From: Phylloscopus collybita
Taxonomy: Eukaryota > Chordata > Aves > Passeriformes > Phylloscopidae
NCBI GenBank assembly: GCA_027886175.1
Contig: JAJNNQ010000029.1
Span: forward strand, 1,426,001-1,490,000
Length of the DNA: 64,000 nucleotides
Reading direction: 5' to 3'
In this document: positions 47,273 through 59,969 of the stretch, one piece after another
Layout: every line of letters begins with the position of its first letter
Numbering within the stretch: the first letter of the stretch is position 1
The notes under the pieces: model-generated
The model's database searches: none
What the model was told of the DNA's origin: nothing
Seen by the model: the letters and a program-made list of their open reading frames with translations, nothing else
Position numbers and translations under genes: made by a program

Positions 47273-47451
47273 GCCCCGAGCCGGAGCCGGAGCCGCCGCC
47301 AGCCCGGAACCGGGCAGCAAAGGAGGAAGAGGAGGAGGAGCCGCCGCTGCCGCCGTCGCAGCCGTCGTGGGGGGGCGGTGGCGGCGCCAGGTGGGGCGGC
47401 TGCATCATGCTGGTAAAGAGGGTCGGCCTGACGGCGGGCGGCTGTGGCGCG
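47269..47451 (+). CDS. MFSD14B: MFSD14B exon 1 (N-terminal coding part)
   Basis: This is 61 codons from ATG 47269 to a GT-AG donor (GCG|GTGAGT) at 47452, phase 0. It encodes a cytosolic N-terminus rich in P, E and G. It starts MSPEPEPEPPP, has a run of six glutamates near residues 19-24, a G-rich patch, and then I-M-L-V-K-R. Only the last part resembles the family: the paralogue MFSD14A has a similar I-M-L-x-K-(K/R) segment before its first helix. The internal ATG at 47407 (A at -3) is therefore a possible alternative start, giving a 15-codon exon contribution. MFSD14B is a 12-span major-facilitator protein of intracellular membranes whose substrate is not established. Exon 2 joins in frame 12.4 kb downstream. 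Confidence 0.8.
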
Positions 47452-50400
47452 GTGAGTGCAGGGTGGGAGCGGGGGCACCGCGGAGGTGGCGGCGGCGGCG
47501 CGTGGGGATCCTGCTGGCCCTGAGGACGGCCAAGCGTTGTGGGCTGGGCCGGGCGGCCCGTGGGTATCAGTGCCTGGCCCGCCCGTGAGGGGTAGCTCCC
47601 CCTCAGCTGCCCGCTGAAACGTTTCCTGAAGCGTCCTGCCCCTGGATGCCTTATAGAAATTGAGGTACGGCGGGTTCTTCGAGTCGGCCCTGGCAGTCCC
47701 GGTACGTACGATCGTTACGAGTTGTCCCGGGCGGAGTAACCTGAGTAACCGCACCTGTGAGCAGGTGGCTGTAAATAAGTTTTCTTTTAAGTTATATGAA
47801 CTCGAGGTGCCAAGAAGATAAAACTTAAGTTTGCCTTAGGAGCTTTTGGAGGTGCTCCGTGTTGAACCTAATCCACCGGGTTACCGTATGCAGTTTTTAT
47901 AAGCTGGTGTGCTTTCTGTTTCGTCTCTTCACACTAAGCACTGAGATATTGTGCGAAAAAAGGAGGGAAGAGAGTGAGTGATCCGTGCACTCGCTGCAAA
48001 GTTGTGTTGGTAAATGTGGAGCGGTGCGTAATTGCTTTCTGAAGAAAAAGGCTTAAGTCTTTCCGTCAGTGTGCTCACAGGGTGCCTTAAAACCAGATCA
48101 GAGATCACATCCCGTGAGCTTTCTGCAGTAGGTGACAGGTGACTCATTACGGGCAGGATGGTACTGGCTGAGGCGATATAACCCATCCTGTTTTGTTGGA
48201 GTTAGTCCAGAGGTCAAGATGGAGTAGAAGGACCCAGGGAAAGACGAAAAGTAATGAAACAGGTGGCCCTGGCACTGACAATTTTGAAGGGGTACAGGTG
48301 CAAGAGAAGGCGATACCTTACCATGCCAAATCCTTTTCGGCAAGTTGAAATCACATACAGTTTTTTTTTTTTTTTTAATTACAAGCTATTAATAACTTTT
48401 CTTGTAGTATATTTGTGTTCATGTGTACCTGAATAATTTAGTATTAGTCTACTTACAAAGTTGGGTATGCTGAAAGCATTGCATATGCCAAAAGTTATAA
48501 AACAGTGCTAGGTTTGTGTCAGGGAGCCAGCATCTCCTTTGTGTGTTACCTCCTCCCACGGGTAAGCTATCAGAGATAGTGTGCTGTTTTATGTGTAGGT
48601 GAAGAAGTATTTTTAGCTGAACATTAGCAGTATAGCATTAATGTGATATTATGGCTTGAGATGAAGAATATTAAAAAAAAAGCATCTTGAAACAGTCTGT
48701 TTGATGCACATACATTCTTTCTACCTTACTTGTATCGGATGATGATTTTAAGGTACTTTTAGTAGATGATTAACACAGAGGAGATGTAGAAAAATGTTGT
48801 TCGGTGGAATTCATTGGTAAAGTAATTTATTTTACGTAAGTTAATTCCAAAATGACTGCTTTACACTTCGTATAGTGTATCACTTCTGTATTTAAGTCTT
48901 CCAGTTGTTTTTTAGAAATGGTTATGCCCTTCAAAAAGCAGGTTGGACTCTTCTAGAAGTGCAGTGATGTCTGCTGTATGATAGAATTGCTGTTGTAGGT
49001 TTGTGTACCACAGCTCCCATTAAAGAGACAAGTGTATGTGCGATGCAGTAACCTAATCTAAAGTTAGACTACAAAAATATCTCTGAAAGAGTTTTGAAAA
49101 GTTAATGTTTTAGTTAAGAAACAGAAGGTTTCCATTTTATCAGCTCAGAAGTTGTGGCGAAAGAAATAGAGGTTTGGTCTCAAAATAGAGAAGAAAAACA
49201 GTTGACGTTTTTGATGTATGAATGAATAGAGTCTAGGAAATGGAAGGTATGGGTAGGGAAATTAAAAAGAAATCAAAGAACTGATTTCTTTCTCTAATTT
49301 TGAAAAGTAAAACTCAAATGGAAGTTAAATCCATAAGTGACAAAGGCTCTAACCTGTTTTTTTAGTAATGGATGGAATGTTTGGTAAAGTTGAATTAAAT
49401 GTTGAAAAATGCTTTTGAGTACTTAATATATGCTCTTCTGTAAGTTTGAAAATTTAGCTTCAAAATGACATAAATTCTTAAGCTTGTAAAATGATCTGAG
49501 GTTCGGTTTTCTGAGTGGGTTTTTGTCCCTTTCCTCTTAGTTGTGCCCTTGGAGGACTTTGTGTTCCTTTAAAGAATCCCGTACAAGGCAGAAAGGCATG
49601 GAACTCTAGCCTTATCTCGGTAGTGCAGTTATATTGTGTAAGGGTCTGCATCTGTTCCTGTCTGAACAGTCTGTTTTGTAATTGCAGTTCCTGCACCTCC
49701 CTGTGATTCTCACATGGTTGTCATATTGCTACCACTGTCTCTGCCTAGACTTTATTGAAAGAGCTTATTCACAATAAAATATGAGAGGCCAGATCATGGC
49801 TTTAGATGTAGTTGCAGAGGTCTGTTTGATATCAGTGGGAGTGCGTCCCTGGCATTTGGAAGAAGAAGCTTGTTGCTTGGATTGCTGCTGAAGGAATAAA
49901 TGCAGAAGTAAAATTTTTGTAGCTGCTTCTTTGGTCTGTGAAGAATGTCTTAATTTTTCATTTTTATTTTTACTCTTTCTTCTATCAGATCAGTAAGCCA
50001 AAGTGGAAGAGTATGACCGAGTCTGTCAGGTTGTGCAAGGCTTTCTCCTTTTACCCTTCCAGCCTGGGTGTTAGGTGCTTCTGGTTTTTGATGTAGCTGT
50101 AACTAACTTCACCTCGTTGAATGCTTTGGCTTCACTGAATCAAAGAGCTGAAATACAAATGCTGAACAAATGACTTCTTATGAGTTGAGTTACTGCCTCA
50201 AAATTAATAAGAACAATGGTATGTTTAACTAAATTCCGATGGAATTAAATCATTTTTCTTGGCCGTAATACCGTGACTTCAGTGAGCCTCAGAAATTTAA
50301 GTAAATGATGCCATGGGACATTTTGTTAGCTCTTGTGTAATCTTGTTGCGTCTGAATTATGAGCACTGGTAGTACAAAACTTAGCATGGTATTCAGAATA

Positions 50401-53400
50401 TTTGCACTATGCACTTCATTTCTGTGCAACCTATTGTTGGTAAAATGTCACACTAAGGAACCTTTTCAGTAAAATACACTATTATGCTGTCTAAAAAAAG
50501 TGCTTTTGTGGGAGAAGTCCTAAATAGGGCATGGAATTAGATGTTAGTTTCATGTTCTTGGACACTGTAAAACGCCTCAGCTATTATGAAGCCCAAGACC
50601 TTTATATTTTGGAAAGATAATATAAACATTCTGAACTGCACATCTCGGAAGTTTACCAGCCTTTACTATTTAAACTATTTTACACAGTGAAGAACAACTG
50701 TATGTAACCAAAGAATTACGTTTTCTTGCCCTTAGTGTTAGCATTTTTCTTTTTATACTCCATAAAGAATACAGCATGGTAAAACCAAGGCAGCGTGATT
50801 TAATGTTATGAGACTTTACTGAAGCAGGTCTGAATTCAGTAAGCTGGTTTCTTAAATTTCTTGCTTGTAGAATTTAAATTGTATTGCTGGTGGTAAAAAC
50901 GTTGTTCATTTGTCTGTTTTGGTGTTTAGTCATTTGTGGAGCACTGTTTTCTCCTACACAGGGTATTTTTATTGTTAAATCTGAATAATTAGAGATAAAT
51001 AATATTACCTTCTCAAGACTGCCAATGTAATTTTGAATCTTCTCATCCTGTTACAATGACATTAAGTCTGAACTGTTACTAGGAATATTTAGGTGTATTG
51101 TTTAAAAACAAGTCACTGGTTTATATTTTTGCGGAGAAGGCACTTTTGCTGTTACAAATCTACTGTTGCTGATGCTCTGGGTTCTATCAGTGTGGATGAC
51201 GTGTTCCAAGAGAAGTACTGTGTAAGGCTAGAGCAGTAAAACTTAGATTATCAAGTCATAGCTATATAATTAGTTAGGAAGATCCAAACCTAGCCTACTG
51301 GACAAGGAGTTTGAGTAACTAACTGCCCTGTGGAGGAGCATGCATATTAACTAAGCAGCCAGGGCTTTTCGGAAGAGTTTCTTGGTGTTGTACATATATC
51401 TAAGTTTTATGAAGAAAACTTGAACAGCTAATTTGGCTTCCAACTTGCTGTAGTGTAATATGCTGGTTATATGTTATTTCTCTATGAAGTAGTTTAATTA
51501 AGCAAAGAGATACTGTCCAGAGTGGAGCTTTCAGAATGTGACAAGGATGTATGGCAATGGTCTTCTTGGCTGCTCTTCCTATCTCAGTGGCTTCAGCCAT
51601 GAAGACTGAACCAGAAATGGTCTTCATGCTTTGCGTGCCTTAGAAGATTCCTGCTTCTAAACTTGTGCAGTCTAAACTTAAACAGGAATGTATTCCCAGA
51701 AGGAAATACAATATGGCAAGACATTTTAGAACTCAAGAATAGATTGTGTGAAGTTCCACTTATGTTCTTGTATTTTAGTGTAAGGAGGTAGTGGCAATTT
51801 TTTCTTAACACTCTTCATGTAATTTCCAGTTCAGTGAGTCCCATTTGTATTTTTCTGCAGATATTTTTATTGCAGTTTGTAGGAAGCTTCTTCAGCATTC
51901 CTCCATACCTTTGGCAGTGTTCTTTTTCTGTGGGTCTCTTGTGCTTCTGTAAAATAGACTGTTCAACAATGCTTATTGCTTAAAGCTTCTGAATGAAACA
52001 GTCATGGGATAAGAGGAGGATCTTTATGTAGCGCTAATAAAAATGGTCAGAACATCAGAAGAGGATTAGCAAGGCAGACACATCACATGTTAATGTAGTA
52101 ATACAGTGATAATCTTTTTCCTAACAGGGAAAGTTCTAACTTTCTAACAGGAAAGTTCTTTCAAACGTGTTTTAGTAAGCCACTGCTGAACGCTAGACTC
52201 CTTTCTTTCATTGAACTCTTTTTCCTGGATCACTTTCTTATGTTGTAATCATCCTATATGTGGAATTAAAATTGTTTCTTCTTGTTTGCATGGCTTAAAC
52301 TCATATACATTAATTTCAGTCGGCCGCTTAATTCCACAAACTTTTGTTGCTCTTTACTGTTGCCCTGTAACTCTTCCAAAGTGAATTGCATTTTGCCATC
52401 AATGAACTTTGTCACTTCACTTTCATCTTTTTTTACAGCTCACTTTTGAGTGTGTTGAACAACAATGCTTAGGACAGAGCATTAAGAGTCAACTGGTAAT
52501 GTTGCTGTGCTATGTGAACGAATTGCAGTGGGTTTATTTTTTTAATTGTCCTGGAGGTGGTGGTTTTTTTTTTCTGGTTTTATTTTATTCCTTTTTTTTT
52601 GTGCTGGGGGTGGGGGGGGAGTATTTATTTTTCTTTTCAATTCCTGAGAAGAGTTTGCTTGCTTTAAGAGCCTTTAGTGAGCATCTTGAGAATGTTAACT
52701 GAATTTTCAGAACGCTTATTGATGTGATCTGCCTTACCTATACATTTGTTTTTGAGAGCTCCAGGAACTTCTAAAGGCACAGTTTCTCTTTGCAGAATCT
52801 TCACAGGCTTTTCCATTTTGAATGAATTGTTGTTCTGATACTCTAGAGCTGTGCAATATGATTTAGCCTAGCTTTCTGTTGAAAAAAATGTGTCATGATC
52901 TTCCAGTCCAGATACAGATCTGTTTAAGGTGTTTGTTTTGCAACAAAAATACAAGTTTAGATAATGTATAATCTTAATTAGTTATGATTTATATTGCAGC
53001 TCACAAGGCATACCTAAAATGCTGTACTGGATTGGAAAGCACTTTCACTTGTGTTCTATCTATTATTGCACTGCATTTTTGCCAGTTTCAACCAATAGAG
53101 CATTTGTGGTGAACAGTTGGAATTAAGGTGGATTCAAAATGCTTCTGTTTGAAAATTAAAGAAAATAGTCAGTAGAAAGAGATAAACATGAGTACCCCCA
53201 GAGAACTACATGGGTAATATGTGTGTAAGAATTCATCATGAAGTGAGATGGATTGATTGTCATAATACTTGTGCAAGAATAAGCTAAAATGATTAAATAG
53301 TCTTTTAGTGAGACATATCAGGAAAAGATTGCATTTGAAATGGTTGTATTTGGGGGGAAACGAATGAAATAGTAGTGAAGATAAATGTGTAATGGGAACG

Positions 53401-53867
53401 AGTTTTATAATTGTCATGAACTTCAAGATCTGAACGATTCATGCATAAAAACATGTTTCTTGGAGTGTTTTACTGATTCTGTTAGTTCAGTTCTTTTTTT
53501 TCCCTTGAAAATAGCAGAGTTGACATTGTGGGCTGCAGTGCAAGTAGTAGTATAAAAGTTACTATTTGACTCAGTTAATTTTTTTTAGGAGAAAATATTT
53601 CTGTAGACACTTAAAAAAAAGTAATAAAACTCACACTAATTAATTTGAATATTGTTTCACATTTTGTAGGACAATGACTGCTCTTTGCAAAGGTATGTCT
53701 GTACTGCAAGTAGAACAAGCAACTAGCAGGCTCTCCTAAGAGACTAGTGCCTGGTGGGAAGGAATTTCCCAGTGAATGGTGTAGGGGGACAAACACAAGT
53801 TCCTGTGGTTTGTCAATTCAGAAATTCAGGTTTTGTTTGGTTGTTATCTGCCTGAAAGATAATAGGA

Positions 53868-54010
53868 TTATGGGGCTGGAAAGGTACTTCAGGGAGATAC
53901 CTTCCTCTTCAGGACAGGATCAGGTGTGAGGGCTGAGCAGGTTGCCTAGGGCTTTTCCAGTTGGATATTGAAACAAACCCTTCATGTCCAGCTCTGCTGC
54001 TTCACCTTTA
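53868..54010 (-). mobile_element. Possible decayed CR1 3' fragment
   Basis: Phrases such as GGGGCTGGAAAGGTACTTC and GTTGCCTAGGGCTTTTCCAG resemble antisense CR1 3' UTR text. The similarity is weak and short, so this is a tentative call. Confidence 0.35.
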
Positions 54011-55789
54011 TGGAAGGAAAAAAAGTCTGCTATATTTATCCAGTTGAATCTTTTGCTTGATTTGCCTAGCAGGACTGTATGGCTCTCATCAAAACAGAAA
54101 AAATTTGAAAAGGTGCTCTTGAGGACTTCAGGATTTGAACAGTGAGAAGGGATTTTCTTCTCAAAAAATCATATTTCTTCAGAGAAATAAACAATTAGGC
54201 ATGCTTGAAATTGATGTTAAAGTGCCTTTGCAGGGATTAAAACTATTTTAATTATTATATTATAGATTTGAATTAACGGATAAATAGTTACCTACAAACT
54301 GTATAAATAATAAGTACTGTCTGTTTTTGGTTTGCTCTGCAGATATGGAACTGGCTATAGGATTGCACTTTGCTGTGGAGCATTTTAGGGTGAATTGTAC
54401 TAGCTGTTCCTCAGAATTAATTAGATAAGGTATTCTTACTAATACTAGAATGCATTTCCCTCCTCCTTTTCTATAAGCAGATACGACCAGCTGGATTTAT
54501 CATTTTGACATTCTTTTATGGATTTATTAAAGTTCAACAGCTATTTCATTTGGAAAAAAAATAAAAATTTGTACTGTCTCCCAGTAATTACCACAGTTTC
54601 CTTCAAACTAACTTTTGGATTTATTCTGACTCCAAGAAAGGCAAAAGAAAAAATAAATTTTTACAGTTTGGCAGTGAAAAGAGGCATTGAAGGCACAAAA
54701 GTGTCAAACTGGAGAAACACCAGATGTTTTGTTAGAAGTTTTAGGACTTCAGATTTTACAGTGATGGCCTCAAACTTGTATTGTTAAACATTTGAGATTA
54801 AGTAATGTTTTGTTCATTAATGGTTGTGCAAGTATAAAACCTTAACAAACAGCTGTATTTGAAGGCAATTGCAATGTTCATCTGTAGTTTCTGAGCCCAC
54901 ACACAGGCTGTCACATGAAGATGATCCATGTACGTAGAAAATAAGCCCATAACAATTTTAAGGCTTTCCTGATGGCACTTACAAACACTTCCAATTTTGA
55001 GTGCAGTAAATGAGGCAAGCAACTTGTGTGTTAATCGTATCTGTCCTATTTCTGAAATTTTTCTAAAATCTTTTTAATCATAAGGAATTCAGTGGGTTTT
55101 TCCCATATTGTTTATTCAAGAAGCCTAAAGGTCCTTGTGTTTCAAGGTTTATAACCATTTTTTGCATACTCAAAGTTCTTTGTGTAAATTGCATGGAGTT
55201 TTGTTGCAGGGTGTTTTCTCAATGCAGAAATGAACCTCACCCAGTAGTTGATACAGTTTTATGATATGGCAAGTCTGAAGTGTTTTTAGAAAACTCATTG
55301 ATTTTGGACCAAATAAAGACTTTTCATTACTTTTTTTCATCTGTGGACAAGGCTGTTTACATGATCAGTCATAAACTGTTGGTTTTCTTAAAAAATAAGT
55401 TGATGCTTGATTAAAAATTGGAAGCTTCTGTGATAGAGTTTTTGGGAACTACAAAAACTACAAAGTAAAGATGAACATTCAGAAGTAACTGTCTTCATCA
55501 GTCCATTTGATAATGTCAGTGAACGTTCCTGGTTTCATGATTTTAGTTTTCGAACACAGCCTTTAGCACAAGATTTTTAATTAATCTAGGGGTTTAGAAC
55601 ACTGTAAAGAAAACTGAAAATCATCAACAACGGTCAATGTGAATCACAGATTGGAAATGCTAGTATATTTGACATAGAATGCTTGTCTTAGTTTTAACAG
55701 GTACATGTTCTTTTCAAGATCTGAATTTTAGTTTTCCAGGTCATGGCTTGAATCCAAAACCAAAAGGCTGTGGTGGTTTCTGGTTTTTT

Positions 55790-55896
<107 letters not shown>

Positions 55897-57171
55897 TAGT
55901 AGGTCAGTGCAGCTAACTGTAAGCTGCATGACACTGCCAGAAATGATTTGCAGACTATTTTAATCTCCATGCATGTCTTTGAGTATGTATGTACATCATC
56001 TTTCTGCTAAACCATATAAATTTCAGATAAAATTTGCTTGTAATAAAAACATTATTAAAAAAACTCCAAACACTCCAAAACTTCCTTTTTCATGTCATTA
56101 GAAATGTTTGCTAAATACAGACGAGATATGTATGGTGCAGCAACATGCTTAGTGATGTAAAATTGTGAGGGAAGTAAATAGAGGCAGCGGAAAATCTAGG
56201 GAGTCTCTTACCTACTCTGCTGTAAAATATGCTTTTTCAGAGGAAACTGCTATGGAAGGGGTCTTCAGATTAAAGTATAATTTGTGTTAAATGCTAGTCT
56301 GACTGATGGACATCTTGGCAAAAAAAAGCCATAAAATTGTAATCCTATTACCTTATATAGAAGTACTTAGAGACTTCTTATATGTGGAGGTTTGATGTGT
56401 TTTGTGGTTTTGTTTTGGTTTTTTTTTTTTTTTTGCCTCCATAGCCTCTGGAATCTTTGCTATTTAGAAATTAAAAGTTGCATGGTAACCTATGGAGAAA
56501 TGTTAATAATACTTGAAAGTTATTAGCCTTCTAGGGATATTCTTTGATCTATGGTGTTTTATTATTTCCCAGGAGAAAGAGAACTGTTTGCTTCAAATCT
56601 TCATGCTCTGAAGCAAGCTGCAGTGTAGAAAATAAATTGAATGTTATTAGCTAGAATACATCATTGCTACAGGTTTTGGCAGACAGATCTAAAAATTCTT
56701 ACAGATCTATTAATTTACTGTTTAAACAATGGGAATTTCTTCACGTTTTTTACTATAGACAGTTTAAATGAATCTTGTAACACAAGCGTTTTCAAACTGC
56801 GATTTCCACCGATTCTGGTAAAAGTTTTTGTCAGGGAAGAAACACCAAAGTTATCTGTACTCTACTTTCATCTGAGGTTGTCTTGACTTTTTTTGTGTTC
56901 AGTGGTAGATCCTGCGTTTCATGCTCACCCTGCTTTTCACTTTTCACTGAAATGAGTCAGGTTGATATTTATCACTGGACAGTGTCCCTTCAACTGAATT
57001 CTGTATTATTAAATTGCACTCTTCTGGTGGAGTGTAATTGCCTTGGATTGGCTGGAAATACTGAAGAAAAGTTGTCTGCAGGACAGTTCTTAGGAGAAAG
57101 ACAAAGAGTAATTTTAGAACACAAAAACTATGTAAAACAGTTACTATGCCAAGGGGTAGTCAAATGAAAAC

Positions 57172-58286
57172 ATCACAGAATGGTTTTGGTTGAAAGGAAC
57201 CTTGAAGTTCTTTAGAATCATGTCATTCTAACCCTTCTACCAGTGGAGAAGATACCGCCCACTAGGTAAGTCGCTCATGTCCCCATCCATCTAGCCTTAA
57301 ACACTTCCAAGTATGAGATATCCACAACTTCTCTAGGTGACTTGATGTAGTGCCTCAGTATTTGTTGAGTAAAGAATTTCTTCTTAATATCTAACCTAAA
57401 TCTCTCATTTTTTTTTGTTTAAAACCATGCCCCTTCTCCTATTACATTCTGCTTATGTAGAAGGCCACTCTTCCTTTTTTAAAAGTCACTCTTTTTTGAA
57501 AGACCTCTTCTGAGCAGTGAGAGGCCACAGAGGTCTCCCTGGAGCCTTGTGTTCTTGGCGGCTGAACAACCTCAGTATTCCCAGCCTGTCTTCATAGGAG
57601 AGAAGCTTCAGCCTTCTGATAATTATGTGGCCTCCTCTGGATCCTCTATAACAGGTCCATGTGCTGATGGCTCCAGAGCTGGATGCAGTGTTTCAGGTGG
57701 GGTCTCATGAGGGCAGAGTGGAAGATCAAAAATCCCTTCCCTTCACTTGCTGGCTGCCCCTCTTTTAATGCAGCTCAGGATGTGTTTGGCCTTCTAGGCT
57801 GGGAGTGCACATTGCTGGCTTGCATCCAACTATTCATCCAAGAACCCCCAAGTCCTCCTCAGGGCTTCTCTCTAATTCTTCTCCCAGTCTGTGTTCATGT
57901 CAGGGATTGCCCTGACCCAGGTGCAGCACCTTGCACCCTGACTTGTTAGACTTCATGAGATTCTTGTAGGCCTAATTCTCAAGTTTGTCCTGCTCTCTGT
58001 TTATGGCAGTCTGTCCTTCCATTATGTCAGCTGTACTGCACAGTCTTGCTGAAGCTGCACTCAATACCACTGTCTGTGTCATCAGTGTAGACACTGAAAA
58101 CCACTGGTCCTAGAGTAGAGCCCTGAGGGATACCACTCCTCACCAGCCTCCACCTGGATACAGTGCCATTGGCCACAACTCTGGCTGCGTTCCTTATCCA
58201 CCAAAGGATAAGGACAGATAATATGTATAGTTCACACTCCAAATCCATGTGTCTCCTCTTTGGAGATAAGGGTGTCATGTCATATG
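57172..58286 (-). mobile_element. CR1 LINE, minus strand (left part, interrupted by a solo LTR)
   Basis: It starts with the antisense CR1 end (CATCACAGAATGGTTTTGG). On the minus strand it encodes CR1 ORF2: D-M-T-P-L-S-P-K-R-R-H-M-D-L near 58278, then S-R-W-R-L-V-R-S-G-I-P-Q-G-S near 58155, then D-S-G-I-E-C-S-F-S-K near 58060. Stops and frameshifts are present downstream. The element continues at 58960 after the LTR. Confidence 0.88.
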
Positions 58287-58959
58287 TGTTGGAGTCCAGG
58301 GCTTTCCTTTGGATACGCTGGACTGTCAGAAACCTGTACAGGGGGATTTAAAACCTGTACAGGGGGGTCTGGAATCTCTACAGGGGGTTGGAGACCCTGG
58401 CACAGAGCCCAGGAAGGCAGGGCTTTTGACTTTAGTCCATGGAAAAGACTTAAAACATTGGGAGAGGAATTACAAGCCACAAAGTGTAATAAAGAGTAAT
58501 ATAGTTTTCACATTTGGGTTTCTAGGATAGGGGTGAATGGGGACAAGATGGAGGATTCTGGGCGGTGCCCTGGGTCTTCTCCTTCTTCTTCGGCTCCATC
58601 TTCTGCAGTGACGGTGGCACAAAGTAGCTTCAGAGGGATTGGGTTAGTGTAGAAGTAACCTGTTTAGTGTAGAATGTATATATTGGTTTGTAATTGTAAA
58701 TAGTACATATGTAACTATCTGTATAAAAGATGAGGAGCCTTTGTCAGAGCAAGGAGTCGTTCCCTGATGCCTGTCCTGTGAAGACCTTGGTCAGGCACAG
58801 GGAAAAAAGGACAAGATAAGATATAATAAACAAGAGAAAAACCTTGAAAAAAGAAGACTCCGTGTTGTTCCTGCATTTGGCTTGGGGCTTTTCAGAGGGC
58901 AAGGGACATCTAAACCACCCTAATCTCGGGGAAAGGGTTAACCAGCCCCAAAGCCTAGA
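58287..58959 (+). mobile_element. Solo LTR, 673 bp, inserted in CR1 with 5-bp duplication ATATG
   Basis: It begins TGTTGGAGTCC and ends AAGCCTAGA (the canonical terminal CA appears mutated). ATATG flanks both sides (58282-58286 and 58960-58964). Removing the LTR and one ATATG makes the CR1 reverse-transcriptase frame continuous, K-A-F-N-T-A-P-Y-D-M-T-P, which independently confirms the edges. Inside are three tandem ~22-bp units containing CT(G/C)TACAGGGGG (58331-58395), a TATA-like GTATAAAAG near 58721, and AATAAA near 58827, all on the plus strand. This is the U3-R-U5 order of a plus-oriented LTR. Confidence 0.8.
58331..58395 (+). repeat. Three tandem ~22-bp repeats in the LTR U3
   Basis: Units share (A)ACCTGTACAGGGGG or the variant ATCTCTACAGGGGG, followed by short variable tails. 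Tandem U3 repeats often act as enhancer modules in LTRs; function here is inferred. Confidence 0.8.
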
Positions 58960-59080
58960 ATATGGAGCTGTGTTGAATGCTTTACAGAAATCTAGCTAAA
59001 TGACATCTGTCAGTCTCCCCTTGCCAACCATTGCTGTCACTGCAGTGAAGGCCACTAGATTGTTCAGCACCTCTGCTTAA
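58960..59080 (-). mobile_element. CR1 LINE, minus strand (right remnant beyond the solo LTR)
   Basis: The minus strand reads F-C-K-A-F-N-T-A-P-Y up to the LTR, joining the segment at 57172-58286. Further right the match becomes poor, and the 5' part of the element is missing. Confidence 0.75.
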
Positions 59081-59873
59081 ATATCTTTTGGGAGGAAAAC
59101 AAGCAAGGCAAGCAGCAGTTCTGGTTAAATACGCCTTTTCCAAGGGTTCTGCCCATTTCATCTAAATAAAAAGATTTTATTCATCTCATCTGCGATCAAA
59201 TCCTTTGATCTTGAATGGCAGCAGTTTCACAGAATCATGAGTACTTTGATAGTTTGCTAATTCTGTCTGAAATTACTTGTTGACCAATAGAATAGTTCTT
59301 CAGTCTGCATTCTGTACTTGCAGACACAAGCATAGAATCTGTTGGTCAGCAATCAACAGAAAACAGTTGTACAGATGACATAACCAGCTCCTTATTTTCT
59401 CATAATTTGGCATTTTCAAATACAAATATTGTTGCTCTTCTGATTATGTATGTTGTCATGGTTTTGTTGAAACAGTGCTGTGATCTTAATAAAATGGATG
59501 TGTCTTGTCATTTGTGGAGGAAGCAGGGAGAGTCATACCATTTGTCACCCTGTTGTGGAAGAGTTGTGAATAATACTTGAGAGGGAGAAAGCCAAAAGCA
59601 TGTTGGAGGTAAAGCAGTACAGGGCAATGTCAGGAGTAGGGCCAATAATTCTTTTCAGTCAGCAGGTGTTCAAGGGAACAAACTTTTTCTAGCTCCCTAG
59701 AGATCTTTAACTGTTTTGTAATAAAAAACAATTTCTCCTCCCTTTGGCTTGTTGTTGTTCCTAAGCGCTTGGTTAGTAGGCCCTGCTGAAAAGTGGTTAT
59801 GCTCAAAACGTGTTTGCCAGAGATATAATGTAATGAACTAGATATGTACAACCACTGCATTTGTTTTTCTTAG

Positions 59874-59969
59874 CAACAAGGTATTGGTCGGCCGAGTGTA
59901 TACCATGCGGTGGTGGTCATATTTCTAGAATTCTTTGCCTGGGGGCTCTTGACAACTCCAATGCTAACG
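59874..59969 (+). CDS. MFSD14B: MFSD14B exon 2 (first transmembrane helix)
   Basis: This is 32 codons between an AG acceptor (TTTTTCTTAG) and a GT donor (ACG|GTAAGT), phase 0 at both ends. It begins QQGIGRPSVYHA and continues through the hydrophobic I-F-L-E-F-F-A-W-G-L-L to T-T-P-M-L-T. This is the highly conserved first helix of the MFSD14 (hippocampus-abundant-transcript) family. The G-R-P-S-V-Y-H-A and T-T-P-M-L-T wording matches MFSD14B rather than MFSD14A, which has G-S-P-S and T-A-P-T-L. Splicing to exons 1 and 3 keeps the frame. Confidence 0.95.

Larger units (their letters stand above)
47097..47720 (+). promoter_or_regulatory. CpG island and promoter of MFSD14B
   Basis: Dense CpG sequence surrounds the first coding exon, in sharp contrast to both flanks. 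No TATA box is evident, as is typical of broad CpG-island promoters. A GTCACGTGA E-box lies at 47185-47193, about 75 bp upstream of the start codon. The transcription start cannot be fixed from sequence. Confidence 0.85.

Noticed and set aside
47080..47754. 224-codon minus-strand frame over the CpG island
   Set aside because: An antisense shadow of GC-rich promoter sequence. It is P/R/A low-complexity and runs against the well-supported MFSD14B exon.
58324..58908. Solo LTR with ends TGTCAG...GGGACA
   Set aside because: The terminal TGTC/GACA match is attractive, but there is no target duplication and CR1 codons would be left out of register. The 58287-58959 edges restore the CR1 frame and have ATATG on both sides.
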